Below, piece by piece: positions 1 to 9,524 of a stretch of 64,000 nt of DNA (position 1 is its first letter; every line of letters starts with the position of its first letter). The DNA is from Hericium rajendrae (lineage: Eukaryota > Basidiomycota > Agaricomycetes > Russulales > Hericiaceae), in assembly GCA_033439255.1 (NCBI GenBank), contig CM065879.1, forward strand, positions 910,501 to 974,500. Reading direction: 5' to 3'. The position numbers and the translations under genes were made by a program. The notes under the pieces were generated by a model. The model was not told the DNA's origin and did no database searches. It saw only the letters and a program-made list of their open reading frames with translations.

Positions 1-1030
1 GAGGGCGAGGGGCGCGAAGACGTCGATGAGCGGCTAGAGGCACCGCGCTCGGGCAGCGGGGCCCGCGCGCGAGGCATGGAGGCCAGGCGCGGGGCGTCGA
101 AGGCGGCGCGAGGCAGGGGCCGGCGGCGGGGCGGGGCGCGAGGTGCGAGGCACAGGAGGCGGGCGTACGGGGCATGTGCCACGTGGCAGGGCCCGTGTGC
201 GACGTGACGGACCCCGCGGCGGAGGCGGAAGGTGCTGGGGACGTGCGACGCAGAGGGGCGTGTGCGAGGTGTCGGCGGGCGTGTGCGAGGCGTCGACAGG
301 CCGCGCGAGGCCCACCCTGAGACTCGCGCAGTGGCGTAAGACACGCGGCAGGTGCATGAGGTCCGCGGGATGCGCGCGAAGCGTCGGGCTGCGACGGGCT
401 CTGCGCACGAGGCGTGGAGGTATACGCGACGCAGCAGGTCCGTGCGTGACGTAGAGGGCCTGCGCGCCGGGAGCGCACGGCGCGGGGGGCGTGGCGAGTC
501 GTTGCACTGCCGCGGAACCGTGCATGACGCGGCGAGCCTGCATGCGAGGCGGGATGGCCGCACGCGGGAGGGAGGGCGGCGCGGGACGTGAAGCATGGCG
601 CCCGTATGCGAGGCATCGGGCTGCGACGTACCTGCGCATGATCAAGCACGACGTACGCCACGTGCGCGCCCGTCTCGTGTTGTGTTCCGCTGGCGGGGCC
701 GTGCGCACGCATCATGGCGGGATCGCGCACAATCCATGGGCCGTGCGCGAGACGGGAGCCGCGCGCAGCGTGCCTGCCCCATGCCGCCAAGTAGCAGCGC
801 CGTATACAGGACGGCTGGACCATGCGCGAGGGGTTGAACCCGTGTGCGAGGCGGCGATGTGCGTGCGTCCGCCCACGCGATCGTGGTCGTTGGAGACGGT
901 GCGCCAGGCCCTGCGGGCATGGCGACGATGTCGGGGGCGAATCGATGGGAGAGATGGCGGCGGCGGGCGGGTCGGTGGATGGGAGAGACGGCGGCGGTGG
1001 GCGAAGAGAGGGGAGACCCGCGGGAGGGGG
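1..1030. repeat. GC-rich degenerate short-repeat tract
   Basis: This tract is very GC-rich and is built from loosely repeated phrases around the core GTGCGAGGC. Variants recur near 130, 240-300, 360-420, 600 and 840. A longer phrase (GGGCTGCGACG) occurs near 386 and again near 620, so larger units may exist. Long reading frames run through it on both strands, but they are rich in Arg, Ala and Pro, show no domain, and overlap one another, as expected when stop codons are rare. I see no gene. It could be a degenerate minisatellite or the flank of a transposon. Confidence 0.5.
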
Positions 1031-1039
1031 TAGCAAACG

Positions 1040-1069
1040 GAGAGTATCGCTCGTTCGAGCGATACTCTC
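1040..1069. repeat. Near-perfect 30-bp palindrome
   Basis: Two 14-bp arms (1040-1053 and 1056-1069) are exact reverse complements separated by two bases. The arm begins GAGAGTATCGC. A second small palindrome, CTGAGGG-G-CCCTCAG, follows at about 1115-1131. A stretch of six T lies between them. Function is unknown. It may be the end of a mobile element or a hairpin. Confidence 0.75.
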
Positions 1070-1438
1070 GATGTTAGCACGAAGAAGACCAATGAAAACT
1101 TTTTTCTGACTTACCTGAGGGGCCCTCAGCATTGCCCTCCTGTGGCCCAACCCTTCAGACCTTCGGACTTGACGACCTCGGAGTGAATGACGGAGGTTGG
1201 GAGGTAAAAGAAAGGACAGCGAGGAGGGATGAGAGATAGAGTGAGAGAGGCGAATCGTCGAAGTCGACGCGCGTCAGCCACCGAACATGAGTTCAAACGG
1301 TTTGAAGCACAACAAACCAGATCAAACCGTAGAAATTCACAGAAAAAACGAGCAGGTAACGATTGCTCGTATACATACATTGAATGAAAATGATATATAT
1401 CTACTGTACGGTATGTTCCTGCATATCATGTGTAAAGT

Positions 1439-1850
1439 TGTCACGTCTGGGATCCAGCCTCTGACGCGGAGCTCGGCAGCGCCCGGCAGCCACGATTCTC
1501 GGCTTCGCCCGGGATTCGTATATAAGGCTCGCGCGACGCGCGTTGCCTCTTGTTCTTAAACCCCACCATCCCTCTTGCCCGTCGTTGTCGCTCCCTTCTC
1601 GTCGTTGTTGCTCCCTTCTCGTCGTCGTCGTTGTTGCTCCCTTCTCGTCGTCGTCGTCGTCGCTGCCTTCTCATCGTCGGCGTCGTCGCTGGCTTCCTCG
1701 CTGGCTTCCTCGCTGGCGTCGTCGCTGGCTCTCTCGCTGGCGTCGTCGCTGGCTCTCTCGCTGGCGTCGTCGCTGGCTCTATTCATAGTAAGTTTTTTCT
1801 CTTAGTCTGTCATGTGTATGTCTAATGTTAATGTCTTCATACTTGTTACA
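1439..1850 (+). mobile_element. LTR-like segment (possible solo LTR)
   Basis: The segment begins TGTCACGTCTGGGATCC, which resembles the start of fungal LTRs. It has a TATATAAGG box near 1529 followed by a pyrimidine-rich leader, and could end in TGTTACA near 1850, giving TG...CA ends. The leader carries GTC/GTT triplet runs (about 1580-1670) and then CGCTGGC-type repeats (about 1690-1770). The TATA orientation is plus, opposite to the gypsy element next door, so it is unlikely to be that element's 3' LTR. No second copy, primer-binding site or target duplication was found, so the call rests on composition and ends only. Confidence 0.35.
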
Positions 1851-2235
1851 GTACTTTTGTAAGCTTACGAGATAAGCTGTGTTATATTTTAACACTGATG
1901 TCTTTAATTATCTTGTAGGCTTTTGCTTGTTGTGAGTTTGGTAAGTTTGTGTATACTATCCTTGCTTTCTCATTACTGTCTTCTTTTCTTATATATTCTT
2001 ACTTTGTGTAGTTATTGAAGGTTTGTTATCTTTTGTAGTTGTAGTAATGTTGTATTATCAATTCAAATATATAATATCTTTGAATTTTCGATGTTTGGAA
2101 CTTAAGATATAAAGTTATTAGATCTATAATATTTTTTTGGTTATATGCTGAGATAATATATCTGCCAGAGGTAATATAGAGTAGATATGAATCTTATTAG
2201 CTAGACATAATATCATGATAGAGATACAATATATA

Positions 2236-2445
2236 GTTGGCATAGCTTCTATAGCTATATTATACTATGATAGCTATGACAGCTATAATAGCTTATACTC
2301 TATACTATGATAGCTATGTAGCTGATGCTTTATGCTATGGCAGCTATGACAAGCTATGATAGCTTTGCATAGATTACTTGACTGCTATGAGACTGCTATG
2401 TATAAAAGAGGACAGCTATGGACCTAGGAAAGCTATATAGCTTAC
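2236..2445. repeat. AT-rich tract with AGCTAT repeats
   Basis: From about 1810 to 2460 the sequence turns strongly AT-rich, unlike the rest of the window. Within 2236-2445 the words AGCTATG and TAGCTATGA recur more than ten times in imperfect tandem. The tract abuts the broken end of the gypsy pol gene near 2470. It could be a simple-sequence expansion or the remains of an inserted element. No coding potential is seen. Confidence 0.7.
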
Positions 2446-4752
2446 ATAGTGTTATATACCAGTGACATATTTCTCAGATGGAAGAGAGCCCAGCGAGCTT
2501 GACGACGACTCAGCTTTTGGGCAGACTTGAAGTATTCCAGGTTCTTATGGTCGGTCCAGATCTCCACAGTATGGGGAGAACCTTCCAGGTAGTGGCGCCA
2601 GGCTTCGAGGGCACGGATGATGGCCAGGAGTTCCTTGTCATAGATGTCGTAGTTGCGTTCAGGGGCAGTGAAGGCCTTGGAGATGTAAGCAACAGGGTGC
2701 CATTGCTCGTCTTCCTCGCGCTGGGATAGGATACCTCCTGTGGCATAGTCTGAGGCATCGACCTCAACCAGGTAGGGTTTGGACGGGTCAGGCATGATAA
2801 GGACTGGGGACAAGGTGAACACAGCTTTAAGAGCCTCAAAGGCGTGTTGACATTCAGCAGACCAGGCCCAAGGATGGTCTTTCTTGGTAAGGTCGAACAT
2901 GGGACGAGCGACTTTGGAGAAGTCCTGGATAAATCGTCGATAGAAGTTGCCAAAGCCAACAAAGGACTGGACGTCCTTGACGTTACGAGGGGCAGGCCAT
3001 TCAGCAATGCCTGCAACCTTGACGGGGTCCATGGCGAGCGTGTTATGGGAGACGATGAGACCGAGGAACTCAACTGAGGGCTGCTCGAAAGAGCACTTCT
3101 CTGGTTTGAGGAAGAGGTCATTGTCCTGGAGGCGTTGGAGGACCTTGCGCACAAGGTCGTGATGTTCTTCGAGGGTTTTGGTGAAAATGAGGATATCGTC
3201 CATGTAGATGATGACTTTGCGCGTGTCGATGAGATCCTTGAAAAGTTCATTCATCATTCCCTGGAACGTGGCAGGGGAGTTCATTAAGACCAAAAAACAT
3301 CACCAGGGGTTCAAAGAGACCGCGGTTGGTTTTGAAGGCAGCTTTCCATTCGTCGCCCTCCTTGATGCAAACGTTGTTGTAACCCCAACGAACGTCCATC
3401 TTGGAGAAGACTTTGGCACCCTTGAGCTTGTCAACGAGTTCAGAGATGAGGGGCAGGGGATATTCATTCTTGATGGTGCCTTTGTTGAGGGTGCGATAGT
3501 CCTGGACAGGGCGTAGTTTTCCATCTTTTTTCTTGATAAAGAAGAAGGGACTCGCCATAGGGGATTTGGAAGGACGGATGTAGCCTTTCTTGACCTGGTC
3601 ATCAAGGAATGAATCGAGGTCCTCCTGTTCAGTAGGAGCCATGGGATAGACCTTGCAGGAGCGGGGTTCAAAGCCATCTTTCAGGTCAATGGCGTGATCC
3701 CAAGGGTGACGTTCGGGGAGGCGATGGGAGGATTCCTCGTCGAAGACAGGTTGGAAATCCTGATACTGAGGGGGAACCATCTCAGCAAAGGACCTCTCTG
3801 CAACACGAGTGGCCACACGCTCAGCCAGTTTCTGAGCATTGGTGAAAGAGCGACGGATACGGATGGTGTGTTGGTAGTCGGGGTCGTCGTCTGGTGGGGG
3901 TGGCGTGTCCCAGTCAGGGAGAACGCCAGCTAGGTGAAGGCCCTCTTCAACCCAGTCGTCATCGACATGAGGTCGGGGGTCATCGTCCTCAGTGAATAGG
4001 CGTGCAGGGACTTTGGACAGGTGGATGCGGCGAAGGCGGACGCCTTGGACTCGGCGAGCAGGGATCACGTATTTGGGAAGTGGGGCAGCGACAAATGGCG
4101 GGGGCAGTGGGAGCAATAGAGGGGGGCAAGGTGGGGGGAGCAGTACTGCAGCAGCACTGAGGACTGGTGGACGAGGGGCTGACTGGCGGCGTTCAGTGCG
4201 AGTGGACAGATTCTTGACCGGAGGTTTATTCAGAGTGCAAGAGGGAGGGCAGCGAGTCATGTCGACACGACGAGAGACCCAATCAATTTCAGAGTTGTGC
4301 TCCTGTAACCAATCAGTCCCAAGGATGATGTCGTAGTCGCCAATGTCAACGAGATAGAACTCAGCTGTCTCCTCATGGAAGGACGTCGAGTCCTTGGCGT
4401 AAATGTGGATGTTCTGGTTGACTGAATAGCGAACCCAGCCCATGATGTTTTCGGAGTTGTCCACGTTGCGAACGGGAAAGGGTTTAGGGAGTTTCTTGAG
4501 GGGGAACTGGTGTTTCTTGGCAAACTCGGGGTGCATAATGATGCCTTCTGCACCACTATCGAGAAGTGCCTCAGCGTCGATTTGTTTCTTGATCGGGGCA
4601 GTGATAATCTTGGCCTGGAGCGTAATGGACGGTGTCTGATGGTTGGGCGTGATAGCGGACATGCGCAAAGATGATGGATACGATTGCTCACAGGGGTCGG
4701 ATAGTACAGAGAAGCGATTCGACGGATCAAAGAAATGTTTCTTGCCACCCAC
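2442..4752 (-). pseudogene. Pol of gypsy element (protease-RT-RNase H), frameshifted
   Basis: The first part (4752-3247) has the aspartic protease motif ALLDSGAEGIIM and the start of reverse transcriptase (KKKDGKLRPVQDYRTLN, then FSKMDVRWGYNN). Near 3290, after MFFGL, the frame is lost and RT continues in a second frame (3293-2442) with NSPATFQ, the catalytic YMDD box (IIYMDDIL) and the RNase H motifs DASDYATGG, YDKELLAI and WTDHKNLEYF. The protein then ends in unrelated residues, and integrase is absent. A one-base indel in RT plus the 3' truncation makes it non-functional. It starts 24 bases after the Gag stop, in a different frame. Confidence 0.88.
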
Positions 4753-6980
4753 GGATGACGTGACCGGGGGGCGCTTTAAAAACCCTCAACCATATCCTTT
4801 AATGCAGCCTTTGCCTCTTCCCTCTCCTCCTTGCTCAAGTCCTTCAACTGCGATGATAAGTCAGCGATGGACCTGTTGATGGCGGGGACAGCGAGGGCAG
4901 CAGCTGTATCTTCTGGAGCTACTCCCGGGGCAGAGCCGGTTTCTAGCGCTCGGACACGAGGGGTTGGGGCACGAGGGTTGGAGTCGGCATTGAGGGGGCA
5001 GTCGCGGAAGCCATGGCCCTTCTGGCGGCAGCGGAAGCAACCGCCCTCACGTCTGAGGCGCTCACGGTCAGACTCTGAGAGTTTGGGCAGTTGGGCACCT
5101 GTAGCGGCAACTGTGCGGGATCGGCCAGTAGATGTGGACTGAGGGGAGCGAGTGCTCACTGGGGTGCGCCCAGTTGTAGGGCGGGGACTCTGGAACCGGG
5201 TGCGCATGAGATAGGCAGCGTTCCTGTCACGGGCCCTCTCCTTCCACTCAGCCAGTGTGGTGGGCGTGGGGTAGCTTCGCTGGCAATCATCCCGCAGCGC
5301 ATTGTTTAGGCCACGCAGGAACCAGTCAATTAGGGCCACATCATTGTAGCCGGTGCGAGGGGCGAGGGACTCGAACTCGGTGATGTAGTCGACTACTGGG
5401 CGTGTGCCCATCTGGAGGGTCTGGATGGCATGGGAGGCGTCCTTGGAGTCGTCGAGGGGGGAGAAGTCCAAGTTGAAGCGAGTTCGAAGGGCAGTGAGGT
5501 TGGCGTAGCGAGGAACATGGGATGGAGATGCAGCCACAAGGTCATCATCCTCAAGGATCTCCTCGACACGCTGGGTGGCCCACTGGCTGGCAATAGGGCC
5601 CTGGCAGAGGTCGAGAAAGAGGGAAATCTGGGCAGCATCCTCTTTATACCTGGCTGAGTTGGCGCGAAGGAATAAGCGAATACGCAGCTGGAATTCCTTG
5701 GATTTGGAACGATCTCCCTCAAAGGGAGCAGGTTTGATGCCGATCTCAGGGTTGGACATGTCAATGGTCGGTTGGACAGGGGGAGCTGGGGCGATGATTG
5801 GTTTGATGTTGACGGTGGATGTAACAGCGGCGACAGGTGGAGCAGGTGACGGGACAGGTATTGGGGTTGGGATACAAGGGGGTAGCGGTGAACGGAGGAC
5901 TGCGAGCCGGGTGACTCGCTCTTGCTCGCGTGCTTCTAGGACTTGGTGAGAGAGAGCGAGTTCAGGTTCAGTGATGAAGACGCTACTGGCCTGCCAAAAC
6001 CACTGATCTCTTCCTTCTACTAGGTTTGGTCTCCAGCCAACGACTAGTCATCGAGAGTTGGAACAGTATGCGTAGTACTTCCTGGTAACGGTGTTGAAGA
6101 TGATACCTGTTGGTACAAAGAGGGGTTCGGTGCGTGTGGGAGGGGAGTCGACACTAGGAGGAGCAACGGTGGGGAGCAGTGGAGTGGCTGGGTGTAGGCG
6201 GTGGTGTTCCTCCCTGGCGACGTCGAAGTCAACGAGTTTGAGGTAGGGGAAGTCTTCACGCTCAGTGAAGTACCACTGGCGGATGGCAGTGTCTTGGTGA
6301 GAAAAGTGGATCCGGGCGATGCCAGCAAGGGTGTAAACGTGGTAGTCCCCAAGTGACTCGAAGATCCCGGGTGGGAAGGGTGCAGTGGTCTGGAAGCGGG
6401 GGTCGGTGGAATCAATGGTGACAACCTACAGGAAGTCTGCCGCAACTGGACGACGTCCAAGGGCACGAGGGTACAAGGTGGTGGAGTATGGGGTTCTGAG
6501 GAATCGGTGGCTGAGGCGTTCTCTGGCCCACACAGGCTCAGGCGAGGGTTCTGGGGTGAAGAAACCTAGTGTGCAAAAGGGGAACGGGGTCGATGGCAGG
6601 ATGATCGCAGGGGATCCTTGGTTGGGTTGGCGACAGTGGTAGGCAATGTCCGAAGCACCGAACGTGAATTCTTGCAAGTCGACGTCAAAGGCAACTCGGA
6701 TTCGAACATATAAAGCAATGGAGATAGCACCTGCACGTGGTTTCCACGACCTCAATCGAAACCAAACTCCTTCGGCTTCCCAACACTTCGCAGCACAATA
6801 GCGGAGGAGGGGGATGAGTGCACTGCCCTCGATGGTGTTGGCGATGGGAAAGGGGAGATGAGGTTGATGGAATGGATGTCGAGATTCGGTGAAGATGTCG
6901 GCGGTGAAGGGTTCAAAGAAGAAAGGTATGATGGGCGATAGTAGGGAGGTGAGGCGGGTGTATGAGAGATTGTCCAGGTG
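2470..6980 (-). mobile_element. Degenerate Ty3/gypsy-type LTR retrotransposon
   Basis: The element runs right to left: a long Gag frame (6980 to 4776), then Pol in another frame (4752 to about 2470) with protease, reverse transcriptase and RNase H. The order protease-RT-RNase H fits Ty3/gypsy. Pol homology stops just after the RNase H/tether motif SRRQARWALF, where the sequence runs into an AT-rich repeat, so integrase and the 3' LTR are missing. I could not find a matching LTR pair. At least two in-frame stops in Gag and one frameshift in RT show it cannot move by itself. Confidence 0.85.
4776..6980 (-). pseudogene. Gag of gypsy element, two in-frame stops
   Basis: One frame reads from about 6980 to the stop at 4776 (about 735 codons), interrupted only by TAG at 6428-6426 and TGA at 6050-6048. 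The C-terminal third holds a CCHC zinc knuckle (CFRCRQKGHGFRDCP), the nucleic-acid-binding signature of Gag. The segment starting at the ATG at 5759 carries the capsid-like region, with the motif FLRGLNNALRDDC. The N-terminal part includes FPPGIFESLGDYHVYTLAG and QWYFTERE, which look like the leader domain found upstream of capsid in many basidiomycete gypsy elements; that family link is from memory. Both stops could arise by single C-to-T changes (CAG to TAG, CGA to TGA). Confidence 0.8.
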
Positions 6981-7910
6981 TCAAGACTCGGTCGTAGACA
7001 GCAGAGAACCACCCAAGTCACCAGTGATGATGGGAGCGAGAGAGCAGAGAGCGACTAGCAGCGCAGTGACCTGTATTGGAGGTACAGTACGGTACAGACG
7101 AAATGGACAATCTAGGGAAATAGGTGAGCGACAGGGAGCCTATAAGTACTGGGACGACAATGGGAAAAGAACAATGGACACCATAATGGGTCGAACAATA
7201 GGATGTCCCAAAGGGGAACAAGGGCATGGGTGAAGGATAGCCCCAGGTCATGTGAGGAAGTGAACATGTGATGGGGCTGCTGGAGCACATGACCGATGCG
7301 ATGCCTTGATGGCAGAGAAGAAGGCGGAGAGAAATGGAGCGATCCGTGACAGTATTCCATTATTGAGATCAAGCATGCTCTTGAAGGTAAGTGCATGTAC
7401 TTGTATTCAGTCGTTCATGTGCCTACAGCCATTTGACTAATGCGCAGCTCCTTGACAACACCTGAGAAGTTCACACTTGCCGGTGGCAGCAAGGTTTAGG
7501 TGCTGAGTGAGTGAAGGGTGCATGGGCACTATGTCCATTCCGTGTTGGCCACTGTGTCCAGGCGCTATTTGCGCATTACGATGACAGGCATGCGATGCAC
7601 AGGAACATGGCGCTGGTTATAACAGAGCTGCCGACAAACAGACTGCCAACCGCACTCTTGCCTGCATCACCCATTGGTCGCGAAGGCTCACTGACCCTGC
7701 TGACACTCGTCTCATAACCCATGCTTGACCACCTTGTCACACTGATCTTGTGGCGCACTGTGTGTCCACCGAGGACACTGGCTTGCCCATTTTCCATCCA
7801 CTGTTACACTACTACAGCACAGTCAGTGTCATCTTCGGGTTGCTTGCACACAGCGATGATGTAATGCTATGCTTCACGAAACGATAGAGGCTGTGTAGTC
7901 TAACTTGCAG
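6981..7910. other. No gene recognised; probable gypsy leader and flank
   Basis: The first few hundred bases probably belong to the Gag leader in a shifted frame: around 7000 a phrase like FSAVYDRVLTPG reads on the minus strand. Beyond about 7100 I see only short, uncharacterised frames. No LTR ends, tRNA or repeat could be identified. The upstream boundary of the gypsy element is therefore unresolved. Confidence 0.4.
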
Positions 7911-8437
7911 GCATCACCGCTATTTTCAAGGCTTCTGGCTCACAGCTCATCGATCCTCTGTAAGTTCAGTATCTGCATAAATCGACTTATGCTAGTTGAC
8001 TGTTTCTTAATACGAGCCTTTCCAGGTCCTCGCAGGGCACCTCTCCATCAGCACAGGTTGCTTCCCAATCGTGCCAAGCTGAGACCAGTTCTGGCCTGGC
8101 TCCTCCCCCCAAACCAACTCGGTCGCAATCAGATTCAAAGGCGAAGAAGTATTGCCTGAGCAAATCATCAACTACAGCCAGGTGTGTAGCTCACTCGTTT
8201 GCCATTGATATGATAGCTCAGTTCACATCTCTAGGAACCTATTTGGCCAAGTATATGCCCGCGATCATGAAGTTACAGTTCAAGACTTTGCGCTCGTGTG
8301 AGAAAAGTTGGACGAGAAGACAAAAAAGGTATCTTCATAGTCTGCTTCTCGTAGTTCGCATGCTAATTATCTGCAGGAGTACGAGCAGAAGAGCCTTCAA
8401 ATGAAGAAAGATGCACTGGAGGGTCAGCATGCAGTAA
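7911..8437 (+). pseudogene. Possible remnant of a multi-exon gene
   Basis: A coding-like block at 7911-7958 ends at a good GTAAGT donor, and a 66-base intron joins it in frame to a Ser/Gln/Lys-rich block (about 8026-8168) that ends at GTGTGT. Downstream, a block near 8236-8330 and, after another intron-like gap, a charged helical block (EYEQKSLQMKKDALEG, about 8376-8434) follow. No clear start codon, stop or domain is seen, and I do not recognise the family. It may be a degraded coiled-coil protein gene or the edge of a transposon-borne frame. Confidence 0.3.
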
Positions 8438-8727
8438 GTGGTCAATTTTGACTTCAGACACATCTTGACGCTTTGTATACTAATTCTAGTAACACGTACA
8501 TACTCCGCGCAAGACCAGGGACAGCAGCTGCTTGTGACGGATGAGCACGGACGAGAGTGATTCAGATCGGCCGCATTTTCAGTGAAAAAGCCCAATTGTC
8601 AGCGATTCAGGTAGGAGCAAGGCGAATGGTATCGATTCACAGCGATTGCAGCAGTAGCTACAAACAAAAAATGTACCTAAAATTGAATAAATGCAACTGC
8701 TGCTGCAACACCGACCAGATTTGATAT

Positions 8728-8880
8728 GATTCGAAATAAGCCAAAAGAGGACCAATGTCATTCGATGCGCTTCGCCACGCTCCAGCGCGACATCGAATGA
8801 CATCGATATATAGTCCAAAAGTTCGAATGAGATCAAAGTCGATGCTGACATTCGACCTCATTCGATTTGATTCGTGCCGA
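8728..8880. repeat. ATTCGA-rich cluster with a 12-bp inverted repeat
   Basis: The hexamer ATTCGA, or its complement TCGAAT, occurs at least six times in about 150 bases. Within it TGTCATTCGATG (8756-8767) and CATCGAATGACA (8791-8802) are perfect reverse complements across a 23-base GC-rich loop. The cluster ends about 50 bases before the left arm of the next inverted-repeat element. It could be a binding-site array or part of a mobile element. Confidence 0.55.
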
Positions 8881-8926
8881 TTCTCACTGGGACTCAACCT
8901 TCGTGCCTCAGGATCGTCTGTCTGAC

Positions 8927-9523
8927 GTCTGCTTTCAGTAACCCGGGGCTTGTCGGGAGGGACCCCTTAGCCACCCTGCCGAGCCACGGCACATTATGTA
9001 ATATAGCATATTTCCTCAATCAACGCATCTACATCGCTGGATACTTGACATTTGCTATAGTCACTAGAGCGAACAGCATGCAAGGATGTAAAAGTCCTTG
9101 TGAACGAACCCAACTCATTTCGCAGCCTGTGGTGATGCCTCGACATGATATATTTTGCATAGGGCCAGTTCTAAACAGCTTTATGGCGCAGTGGGTTATG
9201 GCATACAGTGCAGTGTCTCGACCCTTTTGGTTCGAATCCCAAGGCCGCCCACCCCCCCGGTTGTGAATTGCCCCTCGCGTGCCCCTCTTTTTTCGCATAC
9301 AGCATGCTTATACTCAGATGTTCTTTTCTGATGGTCCTTTTGGGATGCTTTCATTTTGTGGAGTTGACTGCCGCAGGGGCTAGGAGGCCAGCGAAGGGCC
9401 CGTTCATGAAATTTAATCGATAACCCACTTGTTAAGTTAATTTGAGCTCCGCCCCCGCGTTAGATTCAAACTCCGTCTGACAAGGTGACCCTCCCGACAA
9501 GGAATTCACTTATGAAAGCAGAC
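8927..9523. mobile_element. Short element bounded by inverted repeats (MITE-like)
   Basis: The left arm has GTCTGCTTTCA (8927-8937) and CTTGTCGGGAGGG (8949-8961). The right arm carries the exact reverse complements, at 9513-9523 and 9489-9501. Both arms have the same 11-base spacing between the two blocks, although the spacer itself differs. The 0.6 kb interior has no protein gene, but it holds tRNA-like A and B boxes. The F-box pseudogene's homology begins within a few bases of the right end, so the element sits at the pseudogene's broken 5' edge. I saw no convincing target-site duplication. It could be a non-autonomous DNA transposon or a SINE insertion with rearrangement. Confidence 0.55.
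9184..9293 (+). other. tRNA-like Pol III promoter boxes (SINE head or pseudo-tRNA)
   Basis: TGGCGCAGTGG (9184-9194) matches the Pol III A-box consensus and GGTTCGAATCC (9229-9239) matches the B box exactly. They are 45 bases apart, the normal distance in an intronless tRNA. A run of six T at about 9288-9293 could terminate a short transcript. However, the acceptor arms do not pair, and neither the D stem nor the anticodon stem folds well, so this is not a working tRNA. A tRNA-derived SINE head or a decayed tRNA is the likeliest reading. Confidence 0.5.
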
Positions 9524-9524
9524 T

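Noticed and set aside
1439-1850. 3' LTR of the neighbouring gypsy element
   Set aside because: Its TATA box and leader run on the plus strand, opposite to the element, and no second copy flanks the other end.
9184-9255. Functional tRNA gene
   Set aside because: The boxes match, but acceptor, D and anticodon stems do not pair.
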